Assembly (NCBI GenBank): GCA_900239685.1
Contig: OENT01000933.1
Coordinates: 1-64,000 of the forward strand
Origin: Rotaria macrura
Lineage: Eukaryota > Rotifera > Eurotatoria > Philodinida > Philodinidae
Reading direction: 5' to 3'
DNA: 64,000 bases
Program-made: the position numbers and the translations under genes
Notes under the pieces: generated by a model
The model's database searches: none
Told to the model about the DNA's origin: nothing
What the model saw: only the letters and a program-made list of their open reading frames with translations
Shown: positions 34,605-48,361 of the stretch, in pieces
Numbering within the stretch: position 1 is the first letter of the stretch
How the letters are laid out: every line of letters starts with the position of its first letter

Positions 34605-34905
34605 CGGAAAACCATAATCACCTTCTAAAATCCTAGTTCTCCCACTGAATAAGTCTTACTAGAATTACGCCAAGTTTGCTTCACAATCAAGTTACTATAC
34701 TGAAAACCTGTTTAGGAAACATGATTCAACATCAAGAATTCTTTCATTGATCGAATATAGACTATATTAATTCAATTGAGTAATTTCTTTTACCATTGTC
34801 TAAAAAATTGTTTATTGGCATTACATTACAGTATGACATTTTATTTCAGATCACTCTTTATTTCTCACATCTAGTATATTATGCGAGATAAAGCAGAACG
34901 AGATG

Positions 34906-37772
34906 CTAAACCGTTTTCGTCATTGTTCGATTATCATAGGCATTATTCGCTTTCTCTTCTAGTACAATATTCGATAGTATTGCTTCATTGACATCTCTAG
35001 TAAGTGTTTGTGTACTATAACTTTGGTGAAAATTGTTGATGCTTTCCGGTGTTGGTAATTCAATATCATCAATTGCCTTCAATAAGGAGAAAGAGAACCG
35101 ACTTTGAACATAAATTCTAATCATCATTATCATCAACAATGAAACTAACCTTTGTCTCAATAGGGACATCTTCGGCACGACCAAATCGAAGCCAATCACG
35201 CATATTTTTAGGTAAACAACAACAAAATACATCACTAACGGATATGAGTAATTTTGAATCGATTTCATTCGGCTCAAGTGGATGTGTCAAGTAAGATACA
35301 ATAAGTCCAACAATAACAACAGTACTAACAGCTATTGGTGAATACCACATATAACTAATATTATAAAAACCAAGTAATGGGTTAGTTCTAGAAAAAGAAA
35401 TCGATTAAAAGCTAAACATTTCTTTTCTTTTACTACAGCTAACTTTATGGGTGTTGCCGTTGTTGTAAGTAATACGGTACTATTTACTGATAATGAACAC
35501 TTAGCGATTGATAATGGCAAACGCTCACTTTTCATTTGATTTCTAGTTATTTGTGCTCCCAAAAATATCCAAAGTTGTAGAAAAAGACTTGCTAAAAATC
35601 CAATGAAACCACCACGACTGTTTGCTCGTGGAAAAAAGAAACCAAGAAAAAAAACACCCGTTATCGGACCCGATAAAACGCCACATAAGGATAGTGCAGA
35701 ATTAAGTATCGATCCAAAAAAACTAACAATATATGTTAATAGCATGACTATGGCTCCTAGTCCAATTGAAAATAGTTTTGATATCAAACCTTGCCGTTCA
35801 TCACTTAAACTTCGACCCATTAAACCTTTATAAACATCTTCAATCACAACGGCTGCAAGACTATTTAACCCAGATGAAATTGTTGATAGTGAACCAGAAA
35901 AAATACATGCGAGAAATATTCCAGGTAAACCTTTGATGTCACTTAATACTTCCATAACAAAATATGGAAATATTTGATCGACGTCAGAAACATATTTAGC
36001 TGTATACGGGTCACAATCAGCATAGTAAGCATAAAGAATAATTCCGATAATACCTGAGAGTATTATAACCAAAGCAGCACCAGCTGCATTTATAAATAAT
36101 GCTTGTTTAGCACCACGTGTTGTACGAACACACATATAACGTTGTACTTGAGTTTGATTGAAACCATAAGTGGATAAACAATTCAGCGAACCACCAATCA
36201 GTAGTGACCAAACCGTGTGACGAACACGCGGATCAAAACTTGCACTTATAAATAACAAAAAGAAAACCGAACTCATTCAACTACGTGAGACATAGCCATT
36301 GGAATGTACTAGAGTAGCTGCCGTTGCGTAGACAAAATACTGCTAAATCTTTCAATGACACAAATTCTCACATATAGTTTTAGATTTTTAACAGTATCCC
36401 TATTACTTTCAGTTTCTCCACTAGTAGCGATTAAACTCACTATTGTTCTCACTCCTTCATATATTACCTGTCGAGTTGAATTCTACCACCTTTGTACGCT
36501 TTACTGAATGTCGTTTGAATACCACCAAGGACTCTGAAGCCTATACGAGTAAGAATATCTAATATGTTAAATCTTGTTTCGAAGCATTTTTTCAAACCTT
36601 GTATAATAGCAGAGAGAAGACCAACAAGAATAACGATGGCTTGTAAAACATCAGTCCAAATGACTGCTTTCATGCCACCCTATAATCGAAGTCAACTGTC
36701 ATCTCTCTTAAGTTTCCCATCTTTCTAACATACAACTGAGGAATAAAATGTACAAATCACACCAATCGAAACGACCGACAACCAAATATTCAAACCAGTA
36801 GCTAGAACCAAAATATTTTGATTCATTAATTTTTATTGTTTACCTTCATAGTGTATGAATGGCTCACTCACTTTGACTTAGTGCCAACGCTGGAGCGTAC
36901 AAAACAATCGCCATGTAGATTAACTAATTTTACAGGAAAAAAAATGAAATCATATATTTCAATGCAATTGTTTTACCATAAATAACGAAAATGCGAATGA
37001 AGCACACATTCGTACTGATTGATCAAAACGTTTTTCTAAATACTAGAGAATCTTTTCTTGTAATATTGAACGATAGAAATATACAAAATACTTCGTAAGC
37101 ACTTGTACACTTTAGTTCACGAAATTTTGGCATGAATACTAATGCTGTTAATATTGATGCAATCGTCCATGAAATGGCTAAAGAAAAAAAGATCCACATT
37201 ATCGTTACAATGTACCGAATCATAAACAATTCTACAAGTTTCATGCAATCGTTCACTTTTTTCCATAGCGATCATATGTATCCATAGAATTTAAGATTTA
37301 ATCAAATCGGTGAGTCCCTTCACTATGATCCTTTCATTTATATCAACTCCTATCATTTGAAGACTACAAGAAAAAATAAATAGATATTTTCACCTTGATA
37401 ACAATACATAGTGCCATAAAGATAGATTTCACTCGGTGTTCCTAATAATGTTATAGCTGAGAGAAACGAGACCATGATACTTAAGGCTGTTGGTAGTACC
37501 TAAATATGGTATGATGAGTCTAAATTTAAAAAAGAAAACACGATATCGAAACACATACCCCCATACCACCATCAGCTATAATAGAAAACAAAAACAAGTT
37601 GACTTCGACTTATCATCAAACAAATACGCTGTAATCATATACCTAGAAGAAATTCTTTAGCTGAACTTTTTTTTGATTTAACAAAGCCGAATAAAGCACC
37701 GATGACAGCCGATGATAGAAGAAGTATGATGAGTAAAATGTAATCGACAATGCTCAATGTGGGCAGTGCCAT
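34906..37772 (-). CDS. SLC5-type sodium:solute symporter (SMCT/SMVT-like), one frameshift
   Basis: Twelve exons on the minus strand: 37772-37643, 37575-37559 (17 nt), 37499-37394, 37177-37092, 37042-36977, 36923-36872, 36802-36734, 36679-36598, 36540-36468, 36238-35444, 35387-35150, 35076-34906. Phases agree throughout except for one extra base in exon 7 (TTT at 36780-36782). With that base removed the product would be 627 residues, as expected for SLC5A6/A8-type carriers. Family landmarks: FLLGADGGM near TM1, FLSAITLLGTPSEIY, PKFRELKCTSAYEYLEKRF, LYAPALALSQ, GGMKAVIWTDVLQ, FDPRVRHTVWSLLIGG, NCLSTYGFNQTQVQRY (SSF signature region), GLNSLAAVVIEDVYKGL, ALSLCGVLSGPITG, NISYMWYSP. It should import an anionic organic solute (monocarboxylate or vitamin) with Na+ across the plasma membrane. 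The exact substrate cannot be read from sequence. Confidence 0.88.
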
Positions 37773-40335
37773 TTTGCCTGTTTTTCAAATATACCCTATT
37801 TCCAAATTATGTTTCTAGTATACTTCTGGTTTTGATTGATACTCAAGAGAAATCGTAAAAAGGAACAATGACAATGGTACCATGCATATGTAGACTTGGA
37901 AATAAATCGAAAATAAAAGAAAGTATGAAACTATAAATACTTTTTGCGTATCTAATGGCAAGCCAATGCATAGTTTATAATACGATACCAACGTAATCTA
38001 ATAGGTCATAATGATAAAAGTGAACTTTACTTATTTTTCTATTTTATGCAAAACATTTTCAAAGACAAAAACACGAGCATTCATCAAGTAGATAAATAAT
38101 TTAATCATTTCTAAATCATAGATAAGACAAAAAAGCATCTTTTATATTTCATCGATTGACAACGAGTGCATGCATTGTTTCTTTTATAATGTTTTACTTT
38201 TCGAAATGTGTGGGCAGTAGTGCACGACGACATCTCATGTTTTTATACAACTTATCTTGAACTAAGAAATGAATAGTTCCATGAAAATATCACCATTCAC
38301 AATTCGACTTCTTTTGAATTTGTTGTGTCGAAAGGGTCACATGATCTTGAATGCAACGTGTTCTACTATTCTCATTTATAATCTGATCAAAATCATGACG
38401 ATATGTTTACAACTCATAGACAAACTTGTTAGTAGAGTATAGTTGTGAGTATCTGGATTACCCTCCGGAGATATATGGGTAGGGATTAAGCAGTATGCTG
38501 TCATCTTCTCAAGTTGTTAACCCGTAAACGCAATTCTCATTAAAGGTTCGTACCGCTAAACATGTCAACGACATCTGAAATTTTCATTCTAACACGCAAA
38601 TACTACATAGTTACACTCATAACTAGCTGCGCCATTTGCATTTGAGGATTGTGTTAAGATCTATTGGAAGGGACAAAACGTTTGTGCATTATTAACTAAA
38701 AGAAAAAGTCTATAGTAAGCATAGCTATCTTCGATTATTTTGCACTGCTAGTGCGTTCGGTTACAAACTGGATTCACTTTTTAGAAAATACAATTCTTTC
38801 TCAGATCTCATTCTGCTCAATGCTTTTCCTGTTGCGAAATTCACGATAGTTGGTTAACCCAGTAGGTACTTTATAAAGTATACTTGAAGATGGACAATCT
38901 ACGATTTGTATTGAAAAATCTTTTCACAGAGAAGATTGTATCTATAGAGACCAGACTAGAAAGTCATCTGAAGTTTATTTTTCATGTTTTAACAAGCGAA
39001 AGAATGTCACTGAATAATGACATCATACATAAAATTGAGCTTTTCAAAAAGTCTTATCATACTAATTGGTATGACACTGTAGTTTTGATGTTAAGAAGTT
39101 CTTGAACGTAGTCATCACTTGAAAATCATCAGCATTAGCGTTAGAAGTAATACTCGGTGAAGATGTGGGTTAAACCTGAGGTTGTTTATGTTATTACTCT
39201 GTTGTGTTAGAATGGACGGAATGGTTATTCCTGTAAAGATATAGGTCTATTGGTTATATACACCTGCATTTTTTCTTCACCTTCAGACATACACCCAAAC
39301 CCTCAATAAAAGATTAGAATTATCACTCTGGGCAGTGAATTTCGAATAGATGGTCCAAATCGAAGAACTGTACGATATAAATTGGTCTTTGAAAACTGCA
39401 TTATAACTAGATGGTACACGAGCTTCACCCGAGTACAAAACCCGATTCGAAGCACTCTCTTCGGTCTTCGAAAAATCGAATGACATGTTGTAACGCAAAC
39501 GTCAAGAAAGTAAACGAAAAACACACTCAAGTCCGACTAGATAAATACTGTGTTTCGCATCGCATTAATTATAATGACACTGCTCAACTCCTTGTGTAAG
39601 CAACGATTCATTTTCAATTTCAGCTTTACTTTTAATTCAAGTAGATGCTTGGCATAATCAACATATCATGCAAGATGTTTGACATATCAACCAGAGCCAA
39701 TACTTTGACAATAGAAACATAAGAATCTATAAAATCGCTGGATCATTGTTTTGAACGAATCTGTCAGTAAAACTTTCATTTTCATCTTTAGTTTTTATTT
39801 TCATGGTCGAATATTTCTTGAAAAGAGTACAAAACAATTCCATGCTGAACTTTTCCAAAGAAACATCTTTGGATTTTTTTGTTAAAGTTAATCGTTAAAA
39901 AGAAACTTGTTCAGTAAAATTATTTGTTTTAGAAAGAGAAACGTACTATAATGAGTCTCATGGAAGACTGATTTTTGTAATTGCTCAATGCTATTTTATT
40001 GTAGCTTCAGTAGAAGATATCTCGCTTTCATAGAGAAGAGTTACTAAACGTGCTTTGGACGCCCACTTCAATTTAGCATTACTCATTACTATATAAACTA
40101 GAGAATCAAATATGACAGAGATTTTGAATACATTTTAAACTGCATAAAATCATGAATTAGACACAAGATATTGGTATCGATCGCAATCGAAGCATAGCGT
40201 AGACGATGAAGAGCAAACTTTTCGTATCTGAAATAAAGCTCATGTCGCATGCAGGACACGTTTCCATTCGAAAAGCCACGTCAATGATATTTGCATGAAA
40301 CAAACATGATGACGTAGATAGAGAGAGTATTCAAT
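37773..40335. other. 2.6-kb spacer, no gene supported
   Basis: Upstream side of the minus-strand transporter gene. The open frames at 38884-39105 and around 39283-39599 (both strands) are short, unrelated to anything I know and lack splice context. No repeat was called. Confidence 0.4.
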
Positions 40336-40870
40336 ATGACACATGTAATAATATCTTGTTCTTATAAATACCCTACATGTTCCCGAATGTTATCTACTAG
40401 TCACAATAGCACTAACCGAAAAGATAACAATTCGAAAGCTGTTTCCAGGGATCTAAGAAAAACGTTAGAAATTATGGAAGAAATTTTCATTATTCCAACT
40501 ATTGACGATGAAATGGAACACCGATTAGAAATTTGATTAACTAAATTGAATAATCATTCGCAGTTCATATTGTAAGTCGCTGAAGACGATCATAGTAATT
40601 TAGTGGGTTGTTGTCGTGTTGGACGAGTGAGCAATTAAAGTTCATAAAATGGTTGCTAATCAAATGTATGATTGTGAAATTCATAATATATTTCTTCGTT
40701 CATAGTATCAAAATCGAGGTATTGGTTATGAATTATGGAATATTGTGTGGAATGATATCATTTTATCGTTTCATCCTAAGAATTTCATTATTTGGTCAGC
40801 TGAAAACGAGCATTCACATCGATTTTACTCCTTGCTTGGTGGTGTACTGGAGGAAAAAAAGAATATTTGA
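40336..40870 (+). pseudogene. GNAT-family acetyltransferase pseudogene
   Basis: Coding traces of a GCN5-related N-acetyltransferase. In one frame: IDDEMEHRLEI, stop (TGA 40534), LTKLNNHSQFIL, stop (TAA 40573), then VAEDDHSNLVGCCRVGR, the beta-4 strand signature. The signal then changes frame and continues: YDCEIHNIFLRS, stop (TAG 40703), YQNRGIGYELW (the acetyl-CoA-binding motif A, Q/R-x-x-G-x-G/A), IIWSAENEHSHRFYSLLGG (motif B), TGA 40868. At least three nonsense codons and one frameshift, so it is a dead gene. The most upstream part (40336-40460) is open but not recognisable as GNAT, and the true 5' end is unclear. Confidence 0.65.
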
Positions 40871-43800
40871 ATAAATTAATATATTAACAGCTTTTGTTTG
40901 GAACGAGCGTAAACCATACGAAAGTAAGAATTTTACTAAGCTTAAATAAACATAGAATTGATTCGTTTTGTTGATAAAAATGACTACAGTGTACAAGACA
41001 ACATACTTCCAACGTATCTTGCTAACTCATTCATGAAGGAATCATTGAACACTATTACAAGTAAGATAAATCCGTCAGTTGTCTTCACGACCACAAGTTC
41101 AATTGACTGAGAGCGACACGTGCTCATCGTATGCTTGTCAGTAAAAGACAATGTGGCATTCAGATTTGGTATATAGTTTCTATACTCCATGAATCTCCTA
41201 TTGCATCATCAAGGTATGGAAAAATTTCAAGCGTCACCATATAGAAAGAAGAAAATGAATCGTAATTGAAAAATATAACTTACTTTCACTGCATTAGTCT
41301 TTTGTTTAGATCTTAAGCACATGATATAATTAACTAATAAAGAAAGTCGATATACTTCGCTGTAGTAGTGAAATTTTTATAACAAGATCCATTGAGAAGA
41401 TTAGATAGAATTAGGAATATCATATTTGCGGGGCATTCTACATGATACTGGATATATTTAGCTTCCTATGCTAGTACTTATCTTTCTAGTTTTCATCAAC
41501 CAATAGTTGCATAAAACTACCAGAACTTTGATATCTTTTATCTTCATGCGTATGAGCTTAATCTTTTCAGTTTTTATTCGTTTTATTTAAAACGAATGAG
41601 ATTCTAGTGATAGCCAGGACTACCTTGACTTTTGTGTCGAAAGATAAATACCAAAATAATGTACAATACGAATATATCAGAAGCAGTATCATGTTCAAAA
41701 CGAGGAAATACACCGCTGGTGATAGCTAGTGGCCATCTATGTCATCTATGAAGCATTAACTGTATGCTATAGTGCCACCAGTGGGCAATAGACTGATGAA
41801 CAATGATGGATAAGCGTTTAGATAAAATATAAAACCTTTCTGTCGCTTATAATATTTCATGCATCTCTTTTTTTCAGAGTCGATGATTCGTCTTTAGACG
41901 ACCGTCTAATAATTTATCTCATTTTTTAAACGGAGTTTCAGATTTGCCTGTTGTCATTGACACTTTGTCAATTTTTATCGTATGTTTATTAACAAAGAAA
42001 CGAACTGTACGGTTAAGCAATAATTGCATACATATCGATTGACTGCATGAAAATTCTGTAGTATATGACAATGTAATTTCTCGATGTATTGAAGTTCATT
42101 GGTTCGGGAAAATGTTTACGCAAAATGTTTTGGTTGAACACGATGGCTGCCTATCTATTGTAGCGAGCTTTCAGCCGATGCTTTGAAAGTTTCGACTCAA
42201 TCAAAATATCACTGAATGCATCATGTTAGCACATCTCTCGAAATTACACTGTTTCTTTTTCAATCTTTTCCATGAAAATTCAATAATAATTTTTCACATA
42301 ACTTTTCTTTCGAACAACTGTACGGTTGAAAACTCAACGATGGAAATTTTATATTGGTTTATTAGTCGTCATTTTAGATATGCTATCGAGAGCCATTATG
42401 GTATTTTTTTAAAGCGAAGTAAGAGTTGACGAAACATGGCTCTAACAAAAATTTTATATCTTCAAGTACCTATACGGCAGACCAATCTTTTAGTATACTC
42501 TGCTGGTGAGTAATATTTTAATGAAGTATACACTTTTATTTATTTCCAGTAAGACTGATAAAGTTGAAGAAAGCATGAGGGTCAAAGCGTAATAATTGTT
42601 CGTTTTTTAATAATATATTGGTCATCAACCGCATACTCTTTGTGTGCTTATCAGCCTGACGACCATACTCTCACCGATGGATAAGTAGTCTTAATCGTCA
42701 GCTCACCATTTCATTTCGAATCAATACATGGGCTTTGAGACTTTAAAAATCGATTGTAGCAGCTACCATAGTAAGCTCATCCAGAGCACTGACGAACTGA
42801 TAGGGTTGATGCATTATTGTTTAAAACAACGTCAAACAGTTTGCATTTCCCCGATTTTCTTTTCATTAACATGGCAAGATTTTGATGTAGATTATTTCGA
42901 ATTTCTTTTGTGAATTTCGAGAGATTGTTTTAATGGCTATGGCTGTAAAATACGATTTTCTTCAATCTCCACTCAAAATACTCCAATGTTCATCTTTCTG
43001 GCTCCCCCTATTGATAAATAATTAGCGTGCTTTCATATAGTCCTATCTTTGATACATTTCAATATATAATCCTAATGCTTACGTACTTTTGTAAATTAAA
43101 ATATTAAGAACGTCGATTGAAATATCAGGAAAATTGATCAAAGGAGATTAAATCATATCTCCTTATCGTTTGTTTCTACAGGTTATACCATGCACTGAGT
43201 GTCTGATATTAAACTTCAATAGCTATTATGGGTTTATACGTTGCTGTTGGACATCTCATAAAAATTTTCGAATTTTAAGAGTCCCATTATCAAGACTTTT
43301 TACTCAAATTTAAATCTTATTGATGATGAATACAGATCTTCAAAGAAAATACTTGTAGAAGAAAAAAACATGCACGTGAATCTTCCACATTAAGTGTGAA
43401 TAGTGAGTATTGCTTTATATGAGAATTTCGAAAACGTTTGTCTATGGCTAAATTAGAAAATTCACGAACAATTATTAAACACATATCTACACTGAATGTA
43501 CAGTTGCTTAACAATATTCTTTTATCTAGTTAAAAGAGAAAGTTAAACGAGTTGTTCTAAAGGAACACTGAATAAAGCTAAAATTTCGTACTTTCAAGTA
43601 ATGCCATCAAAAGTAAATATTAAAAAATCTAGAATATAACTTCATTGACAAAAATAACATGTTATCACAAAATAGTTCAAGCAAATTATTTTTAGAATAA
43701 TTTATCTTGTCTTAAAATTAAAAACTATCTGCCTATTTTAAGAATTCATGTCATTTGAAATTAACCTATAATAAAATAAATATAGTCATTTCTTTCTTAA

Positions 43801-46351
43801 ACAAGTTATTATTGATACAAATTCTGAACTTGATATTTTTTTCTTAACGTGACCTTCTTCTACAACTTAACAAAGAGAGTTCATTTTTTTAATCTAAAAC
43901 TTTCACAATAGTCTTGTACAAGCTTATCGAGTTAATGTTGTATTAGCATGGTTTCGTTTATCCGTTTACACATAAGTAATAAATCATGAATAAAATTGAA
44001 TTAAGATTTCGAATCGAATGTCAAATGAAACATTACAAGAAGGCTATTTGATTGTACCATTATAGTATATTGTTTAAATGACGAATGCATACTGAAGTGT
44101 GTGTGTGTGTATTGTAATATAATCCTTCATTTGAGGTATATCAAGATTTTTACTCATCCAGGATTATAGTCTGTAGTTTTAGTAATTTGATTTCTAACTA
44201 ATACTGAAAAATAATCGCGAACAGATCTTTATTTAGAAATAGAATAGGCCGTCCAGACTCAATGCAACTCATTTTCATGTAATAGTATCCATGATGTAAG
44301 TGGCCGACTACATAGAGTGTAGCCATGGATGCGAACTTTTCCAGATGGCATAGGTCTGTAGTTGATAGTTAATCCATTGCTTTTAGTTCATTTCCGTAAT
44401 CTGAATTTTAGGTTATTCTACATTAAGCAAAGATAAAATGGCAAAGTTTAAAACATAATAAACGGATGTGTGAGCCAGAAATAACTAGATAATAATAAAT
44501 TTAAAGTCAAGACAGATAAAATAATAGTCTTAAAATGGTTGCTTGTTTTTTTTGGCACGACCAAGCATCAGCGCTCTCGTATGGGGAATGCTGACAATTG
44601 AAAAGTGATGGAGACCGCCTCGATATCGAAAGTGTGCTACCAAAAGTCTATCAAACTTGTTGAAAACTATAAGAGGAGTGATATAAACTCAAGTTTTTCC
44701 CCCGATACATGTTGCAGTAATACTCTATGGAATAATTTCATCAAAAACATGCAGCTTTTTGACGTTTTTAGATTATATTTTTCTCTGAAAAATTATCGGT
44801 AGATTTTATTTTAAGAATAAAACGAGCATACTGTAAAGATAAGACTGTATGCATGGCACTCATATAGCAGAGAAAAAGACCAGTTTTATCTTAATGGTTT
44901 GAAATGGTAAGTCATGAAACCTTCGGCTGTATAAATTAGCGAAAACATGGAATTCCGCAACGGTTGAAATTCAAAGGTTTTTTTTTAATTTGATGAACCA
45001 AGCATGGATAAAAACTGACCTGATATTCTCACAGGTTGTAAAAAGCTCATCAATTTTCGAATGTAACCTTCTTTTTAATTCTTTGCTCTTTCATGTAAAA
45101 ATGATTTACTATTAGTCACTCTAAAAACACTAAATTTTATTGAAATTACGTAATGGTTGGCCATGCTGTTTTGGAAGTTTTTCTTCATTCATGTTCATCG
45201 AAACATAATGAGTGACTGATCTTCATCGATTTTATCTATCACCCAATACCTTGACTAATCTTTTGTTCACAAATCGTTATTCTAGGATTCTAGTGTGTAC
45301 AACTCTTTTACTTTTCTACGTACCTGATAGATTTGGTAGTATTCTGTTAGACTCTTAATGAACGAGATGAATTAGAAAATTCGTTTTTATTTTCTTTGTC
45401 GAATGAAAATACTGAAAATGAGAACTAATCCAATGAATATATATTGAACACTTGAAAATAGTTGTTATTTTGTTTTTACAAGATTTGTTTTGGTGACATG
45501 TGTCCGAGTATTCATTGTTCATCCTAATGAACTCTTTGAAATAGACTAAATAATTTCTGATATTCGAACAATTATTTTCATTTCCAATAGCTATGTCTTC
45601 TGTTCAATTTAGATTGAACACTGAGAACGTTAGCAAAATAATCATTTTATAAACAAAAAAAGATCTATTTAATATTCAACAAAACTTCATTGAGTCAATC
45701 AAAATGAAACGATACATCGTCTCAGATATAATTCATTATATAGTAAGAAGTTGATTCATGAGATATGCAACTTATTGAATTTTATATTGTAAGTCGATCG
45801 ATACTTTATCGTCAGCATTAGTACATTCTATTTCAAACGACAGCACTCGATCAGTGAAGTTATCTCTCATATTATTCGAATTTTGACGGCTGATTAGTAT
45901 GAACAGATGATTGAGAATTGTGTTGCTCTTGTATGGAAGAGAAAAACGAGAAATGTTTTTCACTGCTCAAAGCTGTATGAATAAGTTTTGATTATTATTT
46001 TCATTGTAAAATAGAACTGCCTTAACGTAAGTCAATTCTTTGATGGATTTCCTTTATTTGACTTCGATAGTTGTGTTGAAGATAAAATCATGACATACTT
46101 GTACTATCCGCGATATTTATTCACTTGTACGGGATCAGCAAAAAATGAATTTCATGATGTTTTTCTGCAATTTAGATATTCTCTTCATTTTAATGTAACT
46201 TTAAGTTTCCATTATTTTCATTTTTATTAATGCAACTAACCTTACCAATATAAATATGAAGATTAACGTTGACTTTTTGTACATGACATTACAAGCAAAG
46301 GTGAAATTTCTTCATTCATTTGTAAAATATTATTTACACATCAAGTATTCA
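40871..46351. other. 5.5-kb spacer, no gene supported
   Basis: AT-rich spacer. A (TG)n tract lies at about 44098-44110. One possible orphan exon starts at ATG 42437 (MALTKILYLQVPIRQTN...) and ends at a good donor (GTGAGT, about 42507), but I found no partner exon. The other frames of 60-90 codons (42223, 42728, 44605) show no family features. Confidence 0.35.
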
Positions 46352-48361
46352 ATGGCGAACGAGAAAAGCGATGCTAATTCCAATGTACCCAATGAAAAAA
46401 AGACGTGGTGGCAGAAGCATCGTTTGAACATCTTGATTTTAACAATACTAATTGCGGCTATCATTATACTTCTCATATTATTCATCACTAAGAGAAAGAT
46501 GATGGCAAGTGAGTTAATAATAAAAAATGATGGAAAATAATTTTTGTTCTCATACTTTCAACTTAGTTCATTCAGATTCAACAACTTCAACGCCAAGCGT
46601 TCACTGTCCTGTATCATGTTCAATTTACTCACATGTTCCCGTTGTTGATCTCGTAACAACAAGCATTTATACTCTTGCTCGTGACATGTCAAATTGTCGT
46701 TATTCATCGGCAGATCTTGTTCGATGGTACTTGATGCGTATTGATGCAGTTAATCGACGTGGTTCGAATCCTCTCTATGCTGTAATAGAAACTAATCCGG
46801 ATGCTCTCACTGTTGCCAATATACTCGATCAAGAACGACAACATACAGGACCAAGATCATTACTCCATGGGATTCCGATTTTAGTCAAAGATAATATTGC
46901 CACTAATGATAAGATGCAAACGACTGCCGGTAGTCTAGCTCTAGTTGGAGCTCACGTACCTCGTGATGCCCATGTTGTTGATCGATTGAGACAGGCAGGC
47001 GCCGTTATACTTGGTAAAGCATCACTTTCTGAATGGTCGAATTTTCGAGCTGTCAATAAATCAAGAGAAGGATGGTCAGCCCGTGGTGGACCAGTCAAGT
47101 ATGTTTTAGACTGAGTCGGTCGTTATTTTTGTTTTACATAGTTGTGTAGTTCGGCGTATGTGGCTCAAGGCAATCCTTCGGGAAGTAGCAGTGGTTCAGC
47201 TGTTGCTGTTAGTGCTGGATTGTGTGCTGGTGCCGTTGGTACAGAAACAGCCGGTAGTATTGTGTCACCTTCGAGCGCCGCAAATATAGTCGGTCTTAAA
47301 CCAACCGTAGGATTAACATCTCGTTCCGGTGTGATTCCGATCTCACGATATCATGATTCAGTTGGACCTATGGGTAGAACTGTTGAAGATGTAGCCTTAA
47401 TGTTGGGTAAAAAGCATGACAAATGACTTCAGCCCAACGAGGAAGAAGCAGAAGAAGAAGAACGTTCTTTTTATTTCTAGAGATTTTGCAAGATGTCGAT
47501 ACTCGCGACATAGCTACACAACAAACAAATGCTATTCGCTACGAAAATTATTCACAATATTTGCATGGTGTCGAAGGATTACGCAACCTTCGGTTAGGTA
47601 TTGTGACTGGAGGTGAGTAGATCATTTGGTAAACATGCGTTGTAAAAAAGTGTAAATAACATAATTCAGGCATTAACGTTACAACGGAGATAGCAAATGC
47701 CTTGCAAAGAGCAATCAAGGTGATGCACTCACATGGAGCGATTATCGTCGAGTCAGTAAATATTACAGGGATCAATGACCATACAATGTTGAATGATTTA
47801 CTTTCTCTCTTATCGATTACTTTTCCCGAGGATATTGCTAACTATTTAAGGGAATTAAGCAATACAAAGATACGATCTTTAACAGATATAATTGAATTCA
47901 ATCGCAATCACACGGATGAAGAATTTCATCCTCTGTTTGCTCCTAATCAGTATGTATTTGAGTTGAGCAACAATATCACTCATTTACTACGCAATAATCT
48001 ATCGAGTATGTTGAATAGAACTCGATTGTGGGGTGGATCGTTGTCTATCGATGAAGCGTAAGTCAAGTTTTTCGATATCATTCGACTGATGATCTTCATT
48101 ACTTTCAGCTTAAAAAAATACAACGTGAGTGTTCTCATCACACCCGATGTTTTCAGTCCATTAACTGTTATGGCATCAGCAGCTGGCTATCCATTGATTA
48201 CTGTTCCGCTGGATTATCGTCAAGTAAATGGTGAACCCTATGGATTGATGATAGTAGGTACGGCTTGGTCTGAAACAATGCTATTACGTGTTGCACATGG
48301 CTTTGAACAAGCAACACATGTTCGAGATCAGCGACGTCCCAAATATTCTGAGGGTGACTAA
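46352..48361 (+). CDS. Membrane-anchored amidase-signature hydrolase (FAAH/GatA-like fold)
   Basis: Six exons: 46352-46508, 46567-47098, 47150-47406, 47481-47612, 47670-48057, 48109-48361. Introns 58, 51, 74, 57 and 51 nt; all phases agree; 572 residues. The N terminus is a short basic cytosolic segment followed by one TM (residues ~25-46, [19 protein letters not shown]), so the enzyme is a type II membrane protein with the catalytic domain outside or in the lumen. Catalytic triad of the amidase-signature family: Lys160 in ILVKDNIAT, cis-Ser242 in [11 protein letters not shown] and nucleophile Ser266 in [12 protein letters not shown] (24 residues apart, as in FAAH). Other landmarks: [47 protein letters not shown], and the closing GYPLITVPL / GLMIVGTAW / FEQAT. 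It hydrolyses an amide bond; the substrate is unknown. The intron-2 acceptor was set at 47149 because the nearer one at 47141 breaks the frame. An upstream in-frame ATG at 46256 is possible but less likely. Confidence 0.93.

Noticed and set aside
35603-35833. Plus-strand frame opposite the symporter
   Set aside because: Shadow of the minus-strand coding exon.
46759-46772. GGTTCGAATCC-like box suggesting a tRNA
   Set aside because: It lies inside amidase coding sequence and no tRNA cloverleaf surrounds it.
47416-47616. Frames across amidase intron 3
   Set aside because: The purine-rich stretch at 47438-47462 is intronic; only the 47481-47612 part is exon.
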